DNA of 57,144 nt, taken from a virus. Shown one piece after another: positions 33,251 through 42,593 of the stretch; the first letter of the stretch is position 1; each line of letters starts with the position of its first letter. Location: the IMG/VR virus record IMGVR_UViG_3300010370_000043, positions 1 to 57,144 of that record, one strand, 5' to 3'. The translations under genes and the position numbers were made by a program. Under the pieces are notes generated by a model. It worked only from the letters and a program-made list of their open reading frames with translations. It made no database searches and was not told the DNA's origin.

Positions 33251-34009
33251 ATGGCCAAAGCACGGACGCGGAGAGAAAAGGTAACCGAGGCATCGGTACC
33301 CGGATACGATGAAATCGCGTATGGGATCCCTGCGACACGGGGTGACGGGCTTCACCCCGTCCACCCTATGAACGATAGCCAAAAGGAAGCGATGGACCAT
33401 TTAAGGAATAAGACTCTAACTATTCTTACCGGCCCACCTGGAACCGCGAAAACGTTGTTATCAGTTTACGTCGCATGTGAACGGCTGCAAAAACGGCAAA
33501 TCGATAAGATTTATTACATTAAGCCGATTGTCGATACGCCAGGTGAGAAGGGTATTGGATATTTGCCCGGATCAGAGATGGAAAAACTTGAACCTCACCT
33601 GGCCTCTTTGCGTGACGCATTGAGTGTGTTTATGGCAAAAGGAAAGGCGGACTATTTGGTTGATAAAAAAGTTATTGAGTTTCTGCCCATCGAACACCTA
33701 CGCGGCCGGTCACTTCATCGTTGTATGATTATTGCCGACGAGATGCAGAATGCGACAAGCCATTCGGTTCTTACCATTCTCTCCCGTCTTGGTGACCATA
33801 GCACTATCGCGTTACTCGGAGATGTAATCCAACGTGATCTGGCCAACCGGTTTGGTAAAGACGGACTATCAGATGCCGCCCTACGACTATCTCACCTAAA
33901 CGAATTTGTCGGCCATGTTGAATTCGGCATGAACGACATTGTACGGTCTGAATTTGTCCGCAACGTTATTTTGTCATATCGCGACCTTTACGAATCAAAG
34001 GCTGCGTAG
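33251..34009 (+). CDS. phoH: PhoH-like ATPase
   Basis: A P-loop ATPase widespread in cyanophages; role debated (phosphate starvation, RNA handling). ATG 33251 gives 252 residues; a longer frame starting at 33212 would run through the terminator and is rejected. Visible: Walker A GPPGTAKT at residues 61-68, YYIKPIVDTPGEKGIGYLPG after it (typical PhoH), and Walker B-like CMIIADEMQNAT. LGDVIQRDL is the next PhoH signature and SEFVRNVI lies near the end. The last 44 bases are overlapped by a gene on the other strand. Confidence 0.9.
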   Translation: MAKARTRREKVTEASVPGYDEIAYGIPATRGDGLHPVHPMNDSQKEAMDHLRNKTLTILTGPPGTAKTLLSVYVACERLQKRQIDKIYYIKPIVDTPGEKGIGYLPGSEMEKLEPHLASLRDALSVFMAKGKADYLVDKKVIEFLPIEHLRGRSLHRCMIIADEMQNATSHSVLTILSRLGDHSTIALLGDVIQRDLANRFGKDGLSDAALRLSHLNEFVGHVEFGMNDIVRSEFVRNVILSYRDLYESKAA

Positions 34010-34184
34010 CGGCAGAGGGAACGAAAAGGCCAGCCGTGAACATCCATCGGTCTACACACTGATTAGGATCAAACGGCCCCTTTGTCCAGTTTGGGATCTC
34101 ACAAGCGGACAAAAATGCTAAACAAAATATAAGTTCTCCGGCCAAAAACCACACGCTCTCAAATATGCTAGTTTTGTTACCCAT
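33966..34184 (-). CDS. small lipoprotein, overlapping the phoH 3' end
   Basis: A 72-residue protein starting at ATG 34184, 30 bases after a minus-strand late motif. Residues 1-28 look like a lipoprotein signal: basic start, a hydrophobic stretch VWFLAGELIFCLAF (with one odd Glu at 17), and the lipobox LSAC with C28 as the lipid anchor. The mature part is short, with KGPFDPNQCVDRW and a basic end. A late-expressed phage lipoprotein could be an outer spanin (Rz1-like) for lysis, or a superinfection-exclusion protein. Its 3' end runs 44 bases into phoH on the opposite strand. Function is inference. Confidence 0.6.
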   Translation of the reverse strand: MGNKTSIFESVWFLAGELIFCLAFLSACEIPNWTKGPFDPNQCVDRWMFTAGLFVPSAATQPLIRKGRDMTK

Positions 34185-34195
34185 TACGTGTATCC

Positions 34196-34213
34196 CTCTA
34201 CCCCGCTTTCAAC
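34196..34213 (-). promoter_or_regulatory. late-type motif, minus half of divergent pair (GTTGAAAGC-GG-GGTAGAG)
   Basis: Shares the perfect 18-base palindrome GCTTTCAACGTTGAAAGC (34205-34222) with the plus-strand motif. It is 30 bases from the lipoprotein ATG. Confidence 0.6.
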
Positions 34214-34231
34214 GTTGAAAGCCATATAGAA
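34214..34231 (+). promoter_or_regulatory. late-type motif, plus half of divergent pair (GTTGAAAGC-CA-TATAGAA)
   Basis: A near-ideal copy, 36 bases before the ATG at 34250. It and its partner at 34196-34213 form the second head-to-head pair in the window. Confidence 0.7.
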
Positions 34232-34249
34232 TAGTATATTGTCTGTAGC

Positions 34250-37200
34250 ATGGCGACTCGTGTAGATAGGGCTTCTGGTCTTTCAACCCTTAACGAATCG
34301 AGTCTGCTTAGGAGATTTAGACTCCGGTCGCCTAGAAAAGAAGGCGAAGCTAATTTTATTGGCCTAAAACGGTCAGAGGCGTTGGCTGATATCGACGATC
34401 CGGCTAAAGCCCTGAATAATTTGCTAGGGAAAATCTCTCTGCTCGATGCGGCGGAGCGTAATTTGTACAACGGACCATACGATGCAGTAGATTGGAGTGT
34501 TACTAGGGACTTTATTGATGAGGAAATCGATAAACAGTTTTTACTTCCATTAGCCGGAGCGAGTATTGGTGGAGGGTCTTTAGGTAGTCAGGTATCCAGA
34601 ACACCCAGGATCCGAATCGAAGACCGAATCAGTATCGCGAACTCGTTTGTGGGTGAAGGAAGCTACCCAGGTATCCATAGCGGTCCGGACGCCAGATTTT
34701 ATCGCAATCCTCAACCTGTTAGACTAGGGTATATTAAGTTCAGTTTTTCTGGCAGTGCGGTAACGGTTAGCGTTTTAAAAAAACCTGATAAGACTACAAA
34801 CCTACTAGTATCAGAAATCTTGGGCCAGTTGTCCAGTGTTGTTGTTGACTTATCCGGGTATGAAGTAACTAATGAGGTAGTAAATCTATCCGGATCAAAT
34901 ATTTCACTACGTCTTACGTCTGTCGGATCGGCTTGGGTGGTCGAGGAAGGACTAGAAGCGTTGACGAGTATCAGGAATATCCTGGGTACAACGCAATTCA
35001 ACAGTACTTACTTTCTTTTAACTCGGCCGTATTCGATTATTAACTTGCCTGGGTGGTATACAGGAAGTCCAGGATCTAGCGAACCTGATAATATCGATCA
35101 GAATACGTCAGCCATGGTCTTACGGAGCGAGGCGGGTATTACGTATCCGTTTATCTCTCGTGGTTATTGGTATAGTCGTGGATACGTTGAGGGACGCTGG
35201 ACGTCAACAGAACAAAGTCTAGTTGGAGGTAACAACGTTACCGAAGACTCTAATATGCGTTGGTTTAACAACCCTTCTCCACTTCGCGGCGAACAGTATA
35301 ATTGGGGGGTTAGATGGGATGGATACTTGCGAATCGGACCTGGGACATATGGATTCCAAGTTCAGACAAATGTCGATGTAAAAATTGACATTGCTACAGG
35401 TGCAGTAAGCCCATACTGGGTAAACGTTTTTGATACAAAAAACAATTCGGCAAAAGAGTCGGAAGAGGTATATATTTCTAGCGCAACTTTTAACACAAAT
35501 GGTGTCGATAGTCGGTTTAAATACATCACCGGTCCTGGAGTAAATGACTGGATAGGGTATGTCCCTATTACCATCCGTATGTTCCGTGGAGGCCCAGACA
35601 AAGCCGATAAAGGCATTAATATTCCTAACGAGCCAAACTTATTTATCAAAACCACAAATGTACCTAGCGTAGTCAATTACTACGCGGAAGATCACGTAGT
35701 TGTATTGTCTGGCACTGACGGGTCGTGGAATGTTACTGGTTCGACTATTGGTAGATTAATCACCATACTGCAGAACTCTAGTGCTTCTGTAAATTACAAA
35801 TTAATCTCCAAAGGTACGAGTTTTCTGGTTACACCGGTAACCATAGCTTTGTCAACTAACGGGACAACAGTTACCAGTAGTACTACTGGACTTGTGGCAG
35901 ATACTTATACCTTACGTATTTCTCCTAATCGTACCGGAGCGTTTACGGATAATTTAGTCGCATTATGGAAAGGACGTATAGCATCTCCTGGTCCTGGTCA
36001 AACGACTTACGCCAGCCTGGTAAACGGGACGTATAGCCCGGATGCACAAAAGCTGAATTTCGACTCGCGTCCGGATTGGTGGAAAATTACTGAAGGCCAT
36101 CCGTTTGATCGTAGCGTGGCACTATCAGATCAAAATACCCCCCTAGACGGTATAGTCGCGAGCGGATTTCGTGGGGTTTTGAAGTCTGATGCTCCAGGAG
36201 TGGGTCTGTACGGGAACGGTGCGGATCCGGTTGTTTACAGTTCTCGTCCTAATATTATTCTTGGAGAGGGGAGGTATGAGGTAGGTGACGAAGTTGGCTC
36301 GAATTATATTGGACTATTACTCGAACCGAACGACTTAGGAGAAGGTGGAAAACTAATCGTTAACGCACTTCCAATCAACAATGCGACGTTTTCTGCTGCT
36401 AATAGGCTTGATGCGAACGATTTAGGAGGTGATCCAAATCACAAAACCGAGGCGTTTGATAATCTTACGCCGAAGGTTGCTAGGTTGTATTTGTGGAATC
36501 CCGCAACACCTGACGGCAACCAAAATAAATACTACCTGAGCAGCGATCTGACAACTATTTCCGCCTCCGACGATCCTACAACCCTTGGCTTGCCCGCATT
36601 CTCCTCCCCTGATTGGCTTTCCCCTATTACTGTCACAGCGACTTCTGTCGCAGATAATCTTGCATTTACTACTAATCCGCTTGGATTTGTCGCACCGTTA
36701 ACTTTATCGGTAGAGAAAGTAACTGTGAACGTGGGTGGTACGGGTTATAATATCCTGGCGTTCTCAACAACTCTTCAATCGATTCTTATCGGTGGATCTG
36801 AAGTAGCATCGTTTAGTGGTAAATATGTCAAGTTTTACAATGAGACCGATCTGGCATTCCAGTACAGTCTGGTTGATACTGGAGAAAGCCTTTCTTTCTC
36901 CGATGTACTTAAACTTACTTATGATACAAATTTTAATGCGGCATTGAGTGAGATACCAAAACCACCATCAGATCGAGTTACACCGTTTGGCTTTGATCTA
37001 CCAGAATATGGTGGCGGTCTTTGCTACCCGCCCTATGCAATTAATAACCCATTGCTGTCAAGCATAGCAATTAACGACTCGAACCTGTATAACTCAAAGC
37101 CAGTAGGAAACTACGATGTGTTTTGGGGAGACCATACGAAGAGTGACTTAGGGGGATATTCGCTAACTATAACTGAAAAACTCGAGTTCAGTTCAACAAA

Positions 37201-37393
37201 TATTGCAAGTGTGGTCAGTATGTTGACTCCCACCGAACTATTAGATACCGCCCTTAATTCTTCAGACTATAGTCACCGTCTTCGCATTGACATTGCTCTT
37301 GACCCGGACCTGTATGATCCGGATCAGATTGAGCATATAGGCAATGGGGAAAAAGTTAAAGATTCGTACTATGCATATGTGCAGCTCGGTTAA
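34250..37393 (+). CDS. large virion protein with PA14-like domain, 1047 aa
   Basis: A late virion protein transcribed against most of its neighbours. After a helical N-terminus (about 1-110), residues near 305-385 show RGYWYSRGYVEGRWTSTEQ, MRWFNNPSP, and YNWGVRWDGYLRIGPGTYGF. This is the PA14 beta-barrel pattern, a carbohydrate-binding module of adhesins and toxins. The rest is beta-rich without recognised families. Its stop overlaps the end of the convergent gene at 37390 by four bases. I take it as an adhesin or fibre on the baseplate; no catalytic residues are seen. Confidence 0.7.
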   Translation: MATRVDRASGLSTLNESSLLRRFRLRSPRKEGEANFIGLKRSEALADIDDPAKALNNLLGKISLLDAAERNLYNGPYDAVDWSVTRDFIDEEIDKQFLLPLAGASIGGGSLGSQVSRTPRIRIEDRISIANSFVGEGSYPGIHSGPDARFYRNPQPVRLGYIKFSFSGSAVTVSVLKKPDKTTNLLVSEILGQLSSVVVDLSGYEVTNEVVNLSGSNISLRLTSVGSAWVVEEGLEALTSIRNILGTTQFNSTYFLLTRPYSIINLPGWYTGSPGSSEPDNIDQNTSAMVLRSEAGITYPFISRGYWYSRGYVEGRWTSTEQSLVGGNNVTEDSNMRWFNNPSPLRGEQYNWGVRWDGYLRIGPGTYGFQVQTNVDVKIDIATGAVSPYWVNVFDTKNNSAKESEEVYISSATFNTNGVDSRFKYITGPGVNDWIGYVPITIRMFRGGPDKADKGINIPNEPNLFIKTTNVPSVVNYYAEDHVVVLSGTDGSWNVTGSTIGRLITILQNSSASVNYKLISKGTSFLVTPVTIALSTNGTTVTSSTTGLVADTYTLRISPNRTGAFTDNLVALWKGRIASPGPGQTTYASLVNGTYSPDAQKLNFDSRPDWWKITEGHPFDRSVALSDQNTPLDGIVASGFRGVLKSDAPGVGLYGNGADPVVYSSRPNIILGEGRYEVGDEVGSNYIGLLLEPNDLGEGGKLIVNALPINNATFSAANRLDANDLGGDPNHKTEAFDNLTPKVARLYLWNPATPDGNQNKYYLSSDLTTISASDDPTTLGLPAFSSPDWLSPITVTATSVADNLAFTTNPLGFVAPLTLSVEKVTVNVGGTGYNILAFSTTLQSILIGGSEVASFSGKYVKFYNETDLAFQYSLVDTGESLSFSDVLKLTYDTNFNAALSEIPKPPSDRVTPFGFDLPEYGGGLCYPPYAINNPLLSSIAINDSNLYNSKPVGNYDVFWGDHTKSDLGGYSLTITEKLEFSSTNIASVVSMLTPTELLDTALNSSDYSHRLRIDIALDPDLYDPDQIEHIGNGEKVKDSYYAYVQLG

Positions 37394-39030
37394 ATAGTAA
37401 GGATTTTTGCATCTTTAATTACTCCGTTGTCGGAGTAAGAAAATAGAGGCCAGGAGTCTACTATTCCTCGGATGTTGTAAGATACTGTTAGTGTACGGTG
37501 ATAAACAAATCCCCCGTTATTGGGGCTTGCGGAGTTTGAAAGATTCTGTACCAGAGTTCCAAGTGTCGTATTAAATCCACGTACCGAATTCGTACTAACA
37601 GGCGTACCAGGTTTATAATACCCAGCACTAATACTGTACTTGTTATCTCCAGATTCTGAAGCGGATACGACTGAACCTGATGCGAATTTAGTCAGAATCG
37701 GGCTAAGGTAGTTTCGTCCACTTTGGCTAAAAAACGGCTTATCGTCTGTGCTGAATACGCGTTGATACTTTTCACCAGTATATAGCCATATTCCCGGCAT
37801 TGCAACTCCGTCAATACGAACTTGGCCACGTTCATTTGTTTGATCGCGGAGGTCAAAGAATGTAATTGCGGGGTCGTCTATTACTCCGTCCGGGTCACGG
37901 AATATTACTCGGTAGTCGGATTGAACGTTTAGACCTTTAAATCGATTATACGTAAACCCAAGCTCTGTATCTTCTGACTGAATTTTTACGTTCTGTACAA
38001 ACCTCGGCAGGCTGTTTTTTATAGCTTCGATAGAGTCAGAAATCGACCGTATGTTGCCAGATAAATTAGCTCCAGGCTCGTAACCACTGCCGTATTGATA
38101 AAACTGCGAGCGGCCGTCCAACTTATATAGCTGTACAAGGTTTTCGGAAGAGAGCGTGTCAAGGCGGCTAAGGCGAAGCCCGGGAGTAGAAAGGGCTGGG
38201 AAGGATTGAATAGAATCATAGACAGATCCTAAGTAAACCCAGTCGTCGGATTTTTCGTCGTATAGAAAAAATCCATCCTGGTTAGCCGATTTTACAGTGT
38301 ATAGGTACCTTTCGTTTAACAGCAATGCGGAGTACCCCAAACTACCAGAGCTGTACGTACTGTGATGTAATGAGTTCGCTGTATACCGTAAACACTTGTC
38401 TTCTTCCGGATTGTCTTCAGGCCCGCATGCAGGGATGGGCTGTAAGTACTCTCCAGGTACGTAGCCAGTACCGCCAGACACTAAGATAACAGTACGGGAT
38501 AACGTCCCATTTGCATTAACCGTGACTTGCGCTGTTGCATTAGACGCACCGGAACTTAACCCGAGCAGGTTAATAGTTACAGTGGCTGGATAGGAGAGTT
38601 CAGTGCCTGCTGGATTCTTGGCTTTGTACTGCGAACCGGAACTCGATACACTAAGGTTTACGATTTTATCCGTATCGGATATAAAAATTGGCGCACCGGT
38701 GGGAGGGTTAATTCCGCGCTGATCGAATAGTATGCCAGATATACGATCAAACCATATTTTATTTTCGCTAGAAAATGTGTAAGAGTCGGTTACAAAACGG
38801 GTCCGGAGTACTTCGTTACCGTTTCCGTCTTTAAATGGTTCGTTTACCAAACCACGTAATTGATTAGCTGAGATTAAACTCGCAGAGGATATGGTCGACT
38901 CTAGCCGGTTAGCATATGCAAAGAGGTTAATATCCTCCTGAATTTGCGGACCGTATAGTTTCTGTAACGCATCTGTTGCATTTAACCCGTCCTCAGACAG
39001 GTTATATTTAGTGTAAAGACCTGCGGACAT
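37390..39030 (-). CDS. virion structural protein, 546 aa
   Basis: The last gene of the large minus-strand virion run. Start ATG 39030, five bases after the LRR gene stop at 39035. Residues about 125-200 contain SVSSSGSQYKAKNPAGTEL, TVTINLLG and VSGGTGYVPGEY, a small beta repeat also hinted in the protein at 30426. Later, RDPDGVIDDPAITFFDLRD and RVFSTDDKPFF are non-repetitive. No catalytic or transmembrane signature. Likely a tail or fibre component from context. Confidence 0.6.
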   Translation of the reverse strand: MSAGLYTKYNLSEDGLNATDALQKLYGPQIQEDINLFAYANRLESTISSASLISANQLRGLVNEPFKDGNGNEVLRTRFVTDSYTFSSENKIWFDRISGILFDQRGINPPTGAPIFISDTDKIVNLSVSSSGSQYKAKNPAGTELSYPATVTINLLGLSSGASNATAQVTVNANGTLSRTVILVSGGTGYVPGEYLQPIPACGPEDNPEEDKCLRYTANSLHHSTYSSGSLGYSALLLNERYLYTVKSANQDGFFLYDEKSDDWVYLGSVYDSIQSFPALSTPGLRLSRLDTLSSENLVQLYKLDGRSQFYQYGSGYEPGANLSGNIRSISDSIEAIKNSLPRFVQNVKIQSEDTELGFTYNRFKGLNVQSDYRVIFRDPDGVIDDPAITFFDLRDQTNERGQVRIDGVAMPGIWLYTGEKYQRVFSTDDKPFFSQSGRNYLSPILTKFASGSVVSASESGDNKYSISAGYYKPGTPVSTNSVRGFNTTLGTLVQNLSNSASPNNGGFVYHRTLTVSYNIRGIVDSWPLFSYSDNGVIKDAKILTI

Positions 39031-39034
39031 TAGA

Positions 39035-42000
39035 TTAGGGGTTTACTAGGTCAGCCGGATTATATCCGGCATCGATAATAGATTGGTAACGGGTAGTAGT
39101 GCTGCTGTTTACTGTAGCAACTACAGTTGGGTTAGTATTAGGAGACTGGTAGACAAATCCTAAATCAATTAAGATACCGCGTAGATTTTTATACAACAAC
39201 GCGATGGGGTTTTCGGTTATTATTTGCGTTTTTTGGGTACGTATTTTGTAGTACGTTCCGCCGATTAATTCTCCGGGGATACGCACTGTCCTTGTACCAA
39301 CGACGACACGACTGGTTGTTGTAACACCACTAGAACTGGTTGTTGTTTTTTCCTCATACACGTTAAACAGTTCGTCTCGATACAAGGAGGTTATTACATC
39401 GTTACCAGCAGAAACGGTAACCGGAAAGATTTCGTTTTGTGTGTAGTTAGAATACTTTCCACTAGCATCTAACTTGTTTAACGACAAACGGACTCTGCAG
39501 TTACTGAAACGTTGGGAAGAATCGATAGAGGAGATTTCAGATACTATATCCCGAATTGAATCAGTTGAAAGACTATTGCTTGAAAGGTCTACGGTAATTT
39601 TTCGTGAATTACCAGAAAATACTCTGCCCAACGACCCGATTACATATCCTGATATGCCATTTACGCTTAAGTCTAATGCCGAGTACGAATCGTCGCGAAT
39701 TGAACCGAAACCGTTGCGAATGTTAAGAGTCCCAGATAGTTTACAATTCGATGCTCGGAATAGAAGCAGACTGCTAAATCCATTCTCAAACCACGTAGAA
39801 ATATCATTAGTTTGGCGGGAAAAGTACAAGGGGGATGGTAAAGTACCAGAGATGTCCGAGTCAATTACTACACTTGTGTCGTAAACTGATACGACTCTGG
39901 AAACAACCGGACCGTTCGAAGACGTTCGAATTCCATCTCCAACCTGAACAAGCTGCCTAAAATTACTAGTACCAGTAAGGACGTAAACGTTATCGGCTGG
40001 GTCAGGCTGGGTTGAACGTGTAAGAGAGAGACCGGCAACTTCTGTTGGGGCATCAGTAGCACGGACAACTGAATCCCGTAGCCCTGGTACTGACCAGTCT
40101 GAACGGTACGTGGATGGTTGAGAGTTACTAATGTCTACTGTTTGTAAGTTGGTAGTCGAAGTTCCGGAGAAATTAGGCAGTAACGCTCCGCCGCCAGACG
40201 GATTCTGTGACCACAAGACCAGGTTTCTTACATCTCTCGCAAAGTAAAAATTTGACGTATTGATGCTAAGATTTCTGAGATCGTTAAAACTACAAGCGGC
40301 AGAATAGATATTGATTTCTTTGGTATCTGTTTCGTACTTTAATTTTAAAGGGAATATTGGGAACTTTCCAGTTAATCCGCTATACTGTGAATTAAAGGAC
40401 GACAGGTTTACCAAGTTTACCAGATCTTTTTCTCTAAATCGATACGAGGGAGCGAAGTAACTAACCTCAAAAGAGGAAATTTTATGCTCACTACCCTCCG
40501 GACGAATTGAGGCGAAGTTCTCTGGGAGTAGGTAGTTAACCGTATTTGATACGACTGCACTAATTCCGTTACACGCTCCGATGCTAATTGATTCCAGTGC
40601 CCCAGTATCTAACGTAGTGCCTAGTTGTGGCATCGCCCCAGTTGTACCAGATCCGTATAGAGAGAGGGTGCGAAGTTTTGGAATGCGAAGCGGGGAGGCA
40701 GGAGTAGTAAACTGCGCACCTCCGGAGAAAGCAGCGTCAAGGGTGATTAGGTTTTCCCATGTGGAATTTTGAAGATTTATTGACAATCCGGAGCCGGTGT
40801 ACACCATATTAATTCCCACAGTGTTGGTTCGCCATGCCGACCAGTTTTCACTAGGATTACCGATATAACCGGAGATATTGTTTGTTATAAAGTATTGGCC
40901 TCCTACATTAAAGTTTACGAACTTGTATTTAGATACATGACCACTGTTTGATGGGTTTGTTGAAGTACCGATATCAAGTAAGCTACCAGACGCACCAGAG
41001 GATTCTATATCGTAACTGAGTAAATTACCATTATTGTTCATTTTTGGTAGTGAACCAAAAAGAAATCTGTAGGATCGAGCTCTTTTTCTTGACCAAGACA
41101 GGTTTCTTAGATCTGGAAATACGTCATCGAAACGTGGGCTAAAGCCATAAAACCTGTCTCCGAGCGAAAGAGTATTTAGAGCGGAGAATTGTCGATAGTC
41201 AGTTTCAGCGGTGCGAGACTGATTAAGAACATACTTTTCAAATAATACGTCCGACCAGTCATCCCCGTCTTCGTTAACAATCGCACCGGTCTTCGGAATG
41301 GTTAGGTAGCTGATGCCTGTATATAGCGGGAATGAAAATGATGGTGTTGCCGAGCTATCCCTGTAGTCAAACCACCCCATTGGACCGCTGCGCCATGTAT
41401 CCCCTGAACCAGATAAATCCAAAGTACGGAGTTTGTTGCCAAGGGTTTTAAGCCATAATGGCAGAACGGTCATCGATCCGCCAGACATTGTAAATATTTC
41501 TAAGTTATTAAAACCAATGAGTCCCAGATCTTTTCGATCGGGGAATTCGCGAACATCTATACCAGAAAATTCAATGCCTTTAACTTTTTCCGGATTAACG
41601 TAAAGGTACAGGTACAAATCGTAGAGATTTTGATAACCGGTTGTTGTAATATCTATATTTAGCGTGAACGTTGTCGAACCTTCCGTTTGAGTTTGTTGTG
41701 TAACAGGGAGAAATCCAACTAACGGTGAGTTGGGTCGTTGTTGTGCCGGTTGAATTTGATAACCAAAAAAGTACGGAGCGGTAGAATCAGTAAACGTAAA
41801 ACGGATTTGACCTGTTGCCAATCGGCAATACACCCGTAGAGGAGTGTTCTTCGTAGCTAATAGCCGTACGGGTACCGTAGCCCCGGTGTTGCCGTTATCG
41901 ACATTTACTGTAATCGCATGAGACGGATTCTCAACAACCGGAGATTTGGTTAAAAAGGAGGATTTAGGTAAAATAATACGGTTGACGTGGGAACGGCGTC

Positions 42001-42553
42001 GAACTCTAATCGATCCAGGGTACAACGCACTTAAAAAATAACCAACATTGTTCGGATCAGTTTCAGCGTTAAATAAACTAGCTCTGGATGTCGACAACGC
42101 AACATTTTTTCTATCTGGGTTAGAAAAAAGCGAGCCTCCTATCGTATTTGTCCGGTATTGTGCACCGGAACATTGAATAGAACCGTTAAAAACAATGACG
42201 TTTGGTGTATTTTGACTTGGTGACCCTATGCCTCCCAGGGGAAATTCCGGACTATAGTATTCCTTGTTGATATAAAGTCGAGTTGGAATACTGTCATTAT
42301 AGACAGTGTGGATCTGATGAAGCGATGGTAAAAGAAGACGAGATAGGCCCGATGCGGATCGTAGATCTTCGCGAGTTATTGGTTCTGAGACACCATATAG
42401 ACGATCGAGAATCTCTGGGCGAATTAATATATTCCGTAACGCGTCACGTTTATCGGAATCAAAAATTTCCGCGAGATTAGCCGTGCTGTCGGAAACTAAT
42501 CCGATGTCTGGCCGAGAAAACCTGCCAAATCCTGGGAAAAAGGAATCCGCCAT
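39035..42553 (-). CDS. large virion protein with leucine-rich-repeat segments, 1172 aa
   Basis: The middle of the chain carries leucine-rich-repeat-like strands: NLEIFTMSG, KLRTLDLSGSG, LNTLSLGDRFYGFSP, LRTLSLYGSG, LESISIGACNGIS, LVNLSSFNSQYSGLTG and, near the end, ALDLSVNGISG and TVDLSSNSLS. The spacing is irregular and long, unlike textbook 22-24 residue LRRs, but the LxxLxLxxN-type heart is clear. LRRs in a phage virion suggest a host-receptor-binding surface. ATG 42553 stands 38 bases after a late motif. The N-terminus (FFPGFGRFSRPDIGL) may attach to the baseplate. Confidence 0.65.
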   Translation of the reverse strand: MADSFFPGFGRFSRPDIGLVSDSTANLAEIFDSDKRDALRNILIRPEILDRLYGVSEPITREDLRSASGLSRLLLPSLHQIHTVYNDSIPTRLYINKEYYSPEFPLGGIGSPSQNTPNVIVFNGSIQCSGAQYRTNTIGGSLFSNPDRKNVALSTSRASLFNAETDPNNVGYFLSALYPGSIRVRRRSHVNRIILPKSSFLTKSPVVENPSHAITVNVDNGNTGATVPVRLLATKNTPLRVYCRLATGQIRFTFTDSTAPYFFGYQIQPAQQRPNSPLVGFLPVTQQTQTEGSTTFTLNIDITTTGYQNLYDLYLYLYVNPEKVKGIEFSGIDVREFPDRKDLGLIGFNNLEIFTMSGGSMTVLPLWLKTLGNKLRTLDLSGSGDTWRSGPMGWFDYRDSSATPSFSFPLYTGISYLTIPKTGAIVNEDGDDWSDVLFEKYVLNQSRTAETDYRQFSALNTLSLGDRFYGFSPRFDDVFPDLRNLSWSRKRARSYRFLFGSLPKMNNNGNLLSYDIESSGASGSLLDIGTSTNPSNSGHVSKYKFVNFNVGGQYFITNNISGYIGNPSENWSAWRTNTVGINMVYTGSGLSINLQNSTWENLITLDAAFSGGAQFTTPASPLRIPKLRTLSLYGSGTTGAMPQLGTTLDTGALESISIGACNGISAVVSNTVNYLLPENFASIRPEGSEHKISSFEVSYFAPSYRFREKDLVNLVNLSSFNSQYSGLTGKFPIFPLKLKYETDTKEINIYSAACSFNDLRNLSINTSNFYFARDVRNLVLWSQNPSGGGALLPNFSGTSTTNLQTVDISNSQPSTYRSDWSVPGLRDSVVRATDAPTEVAGLSLTRSTQPDPADNVYVLTGTSNFRQLVQVGDGIRTSSNGPVVSRVVSVYDTSVVIDSDISGTLPSPLYFSRQTNDISTWFENGFSSLLLFRASNCKLSGTLNIRNGFGSIRDDSYSALDLSVNGISGYVIGSLGRVFSGNSRKITVDLSSNSLSTDSIRDIVSEISSIDSSQRFSNCRVRLSLNKLDASGKYSNYTQNEIFPVTVSAGNDVITSLYRDELFNVYEEKTTTSSSGVTTTSRVVVGTRTVRIPGELIGGTYYKIRTQKTQIITENPIALLYKNLRGILIDLGFVYQSPNTNPTVVATVNSSTTTRYQSIIDAGYNPADLVNP

Positions 42554-42573
42554 CCATCAACAAATAAGCTACT

Positions 42574-42591
42574 CTCTATAGAGCTTTCAAC
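42574..42591 (-). promoter_or_regulatory. late-type motif GTTGAAAGC-TC-TATAGAG
   Basis: A consensus copy two bases from the stop of the gene at 42594 and 38 bases before ATG 42553, so the LRR gene and its downstream neighbour have their own start within the virion cluster. Confidence 0.7.
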
Positions 42592-42593
42592 GA

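Noticed and set aside
39560-39580. GTTGAAAG-like core inside the LRR gene (plus strand)
   Set aside because: Antisense to coding, core differs (GTTGAAAGA), no distal TATAGAR and no start codon at the proper distance.
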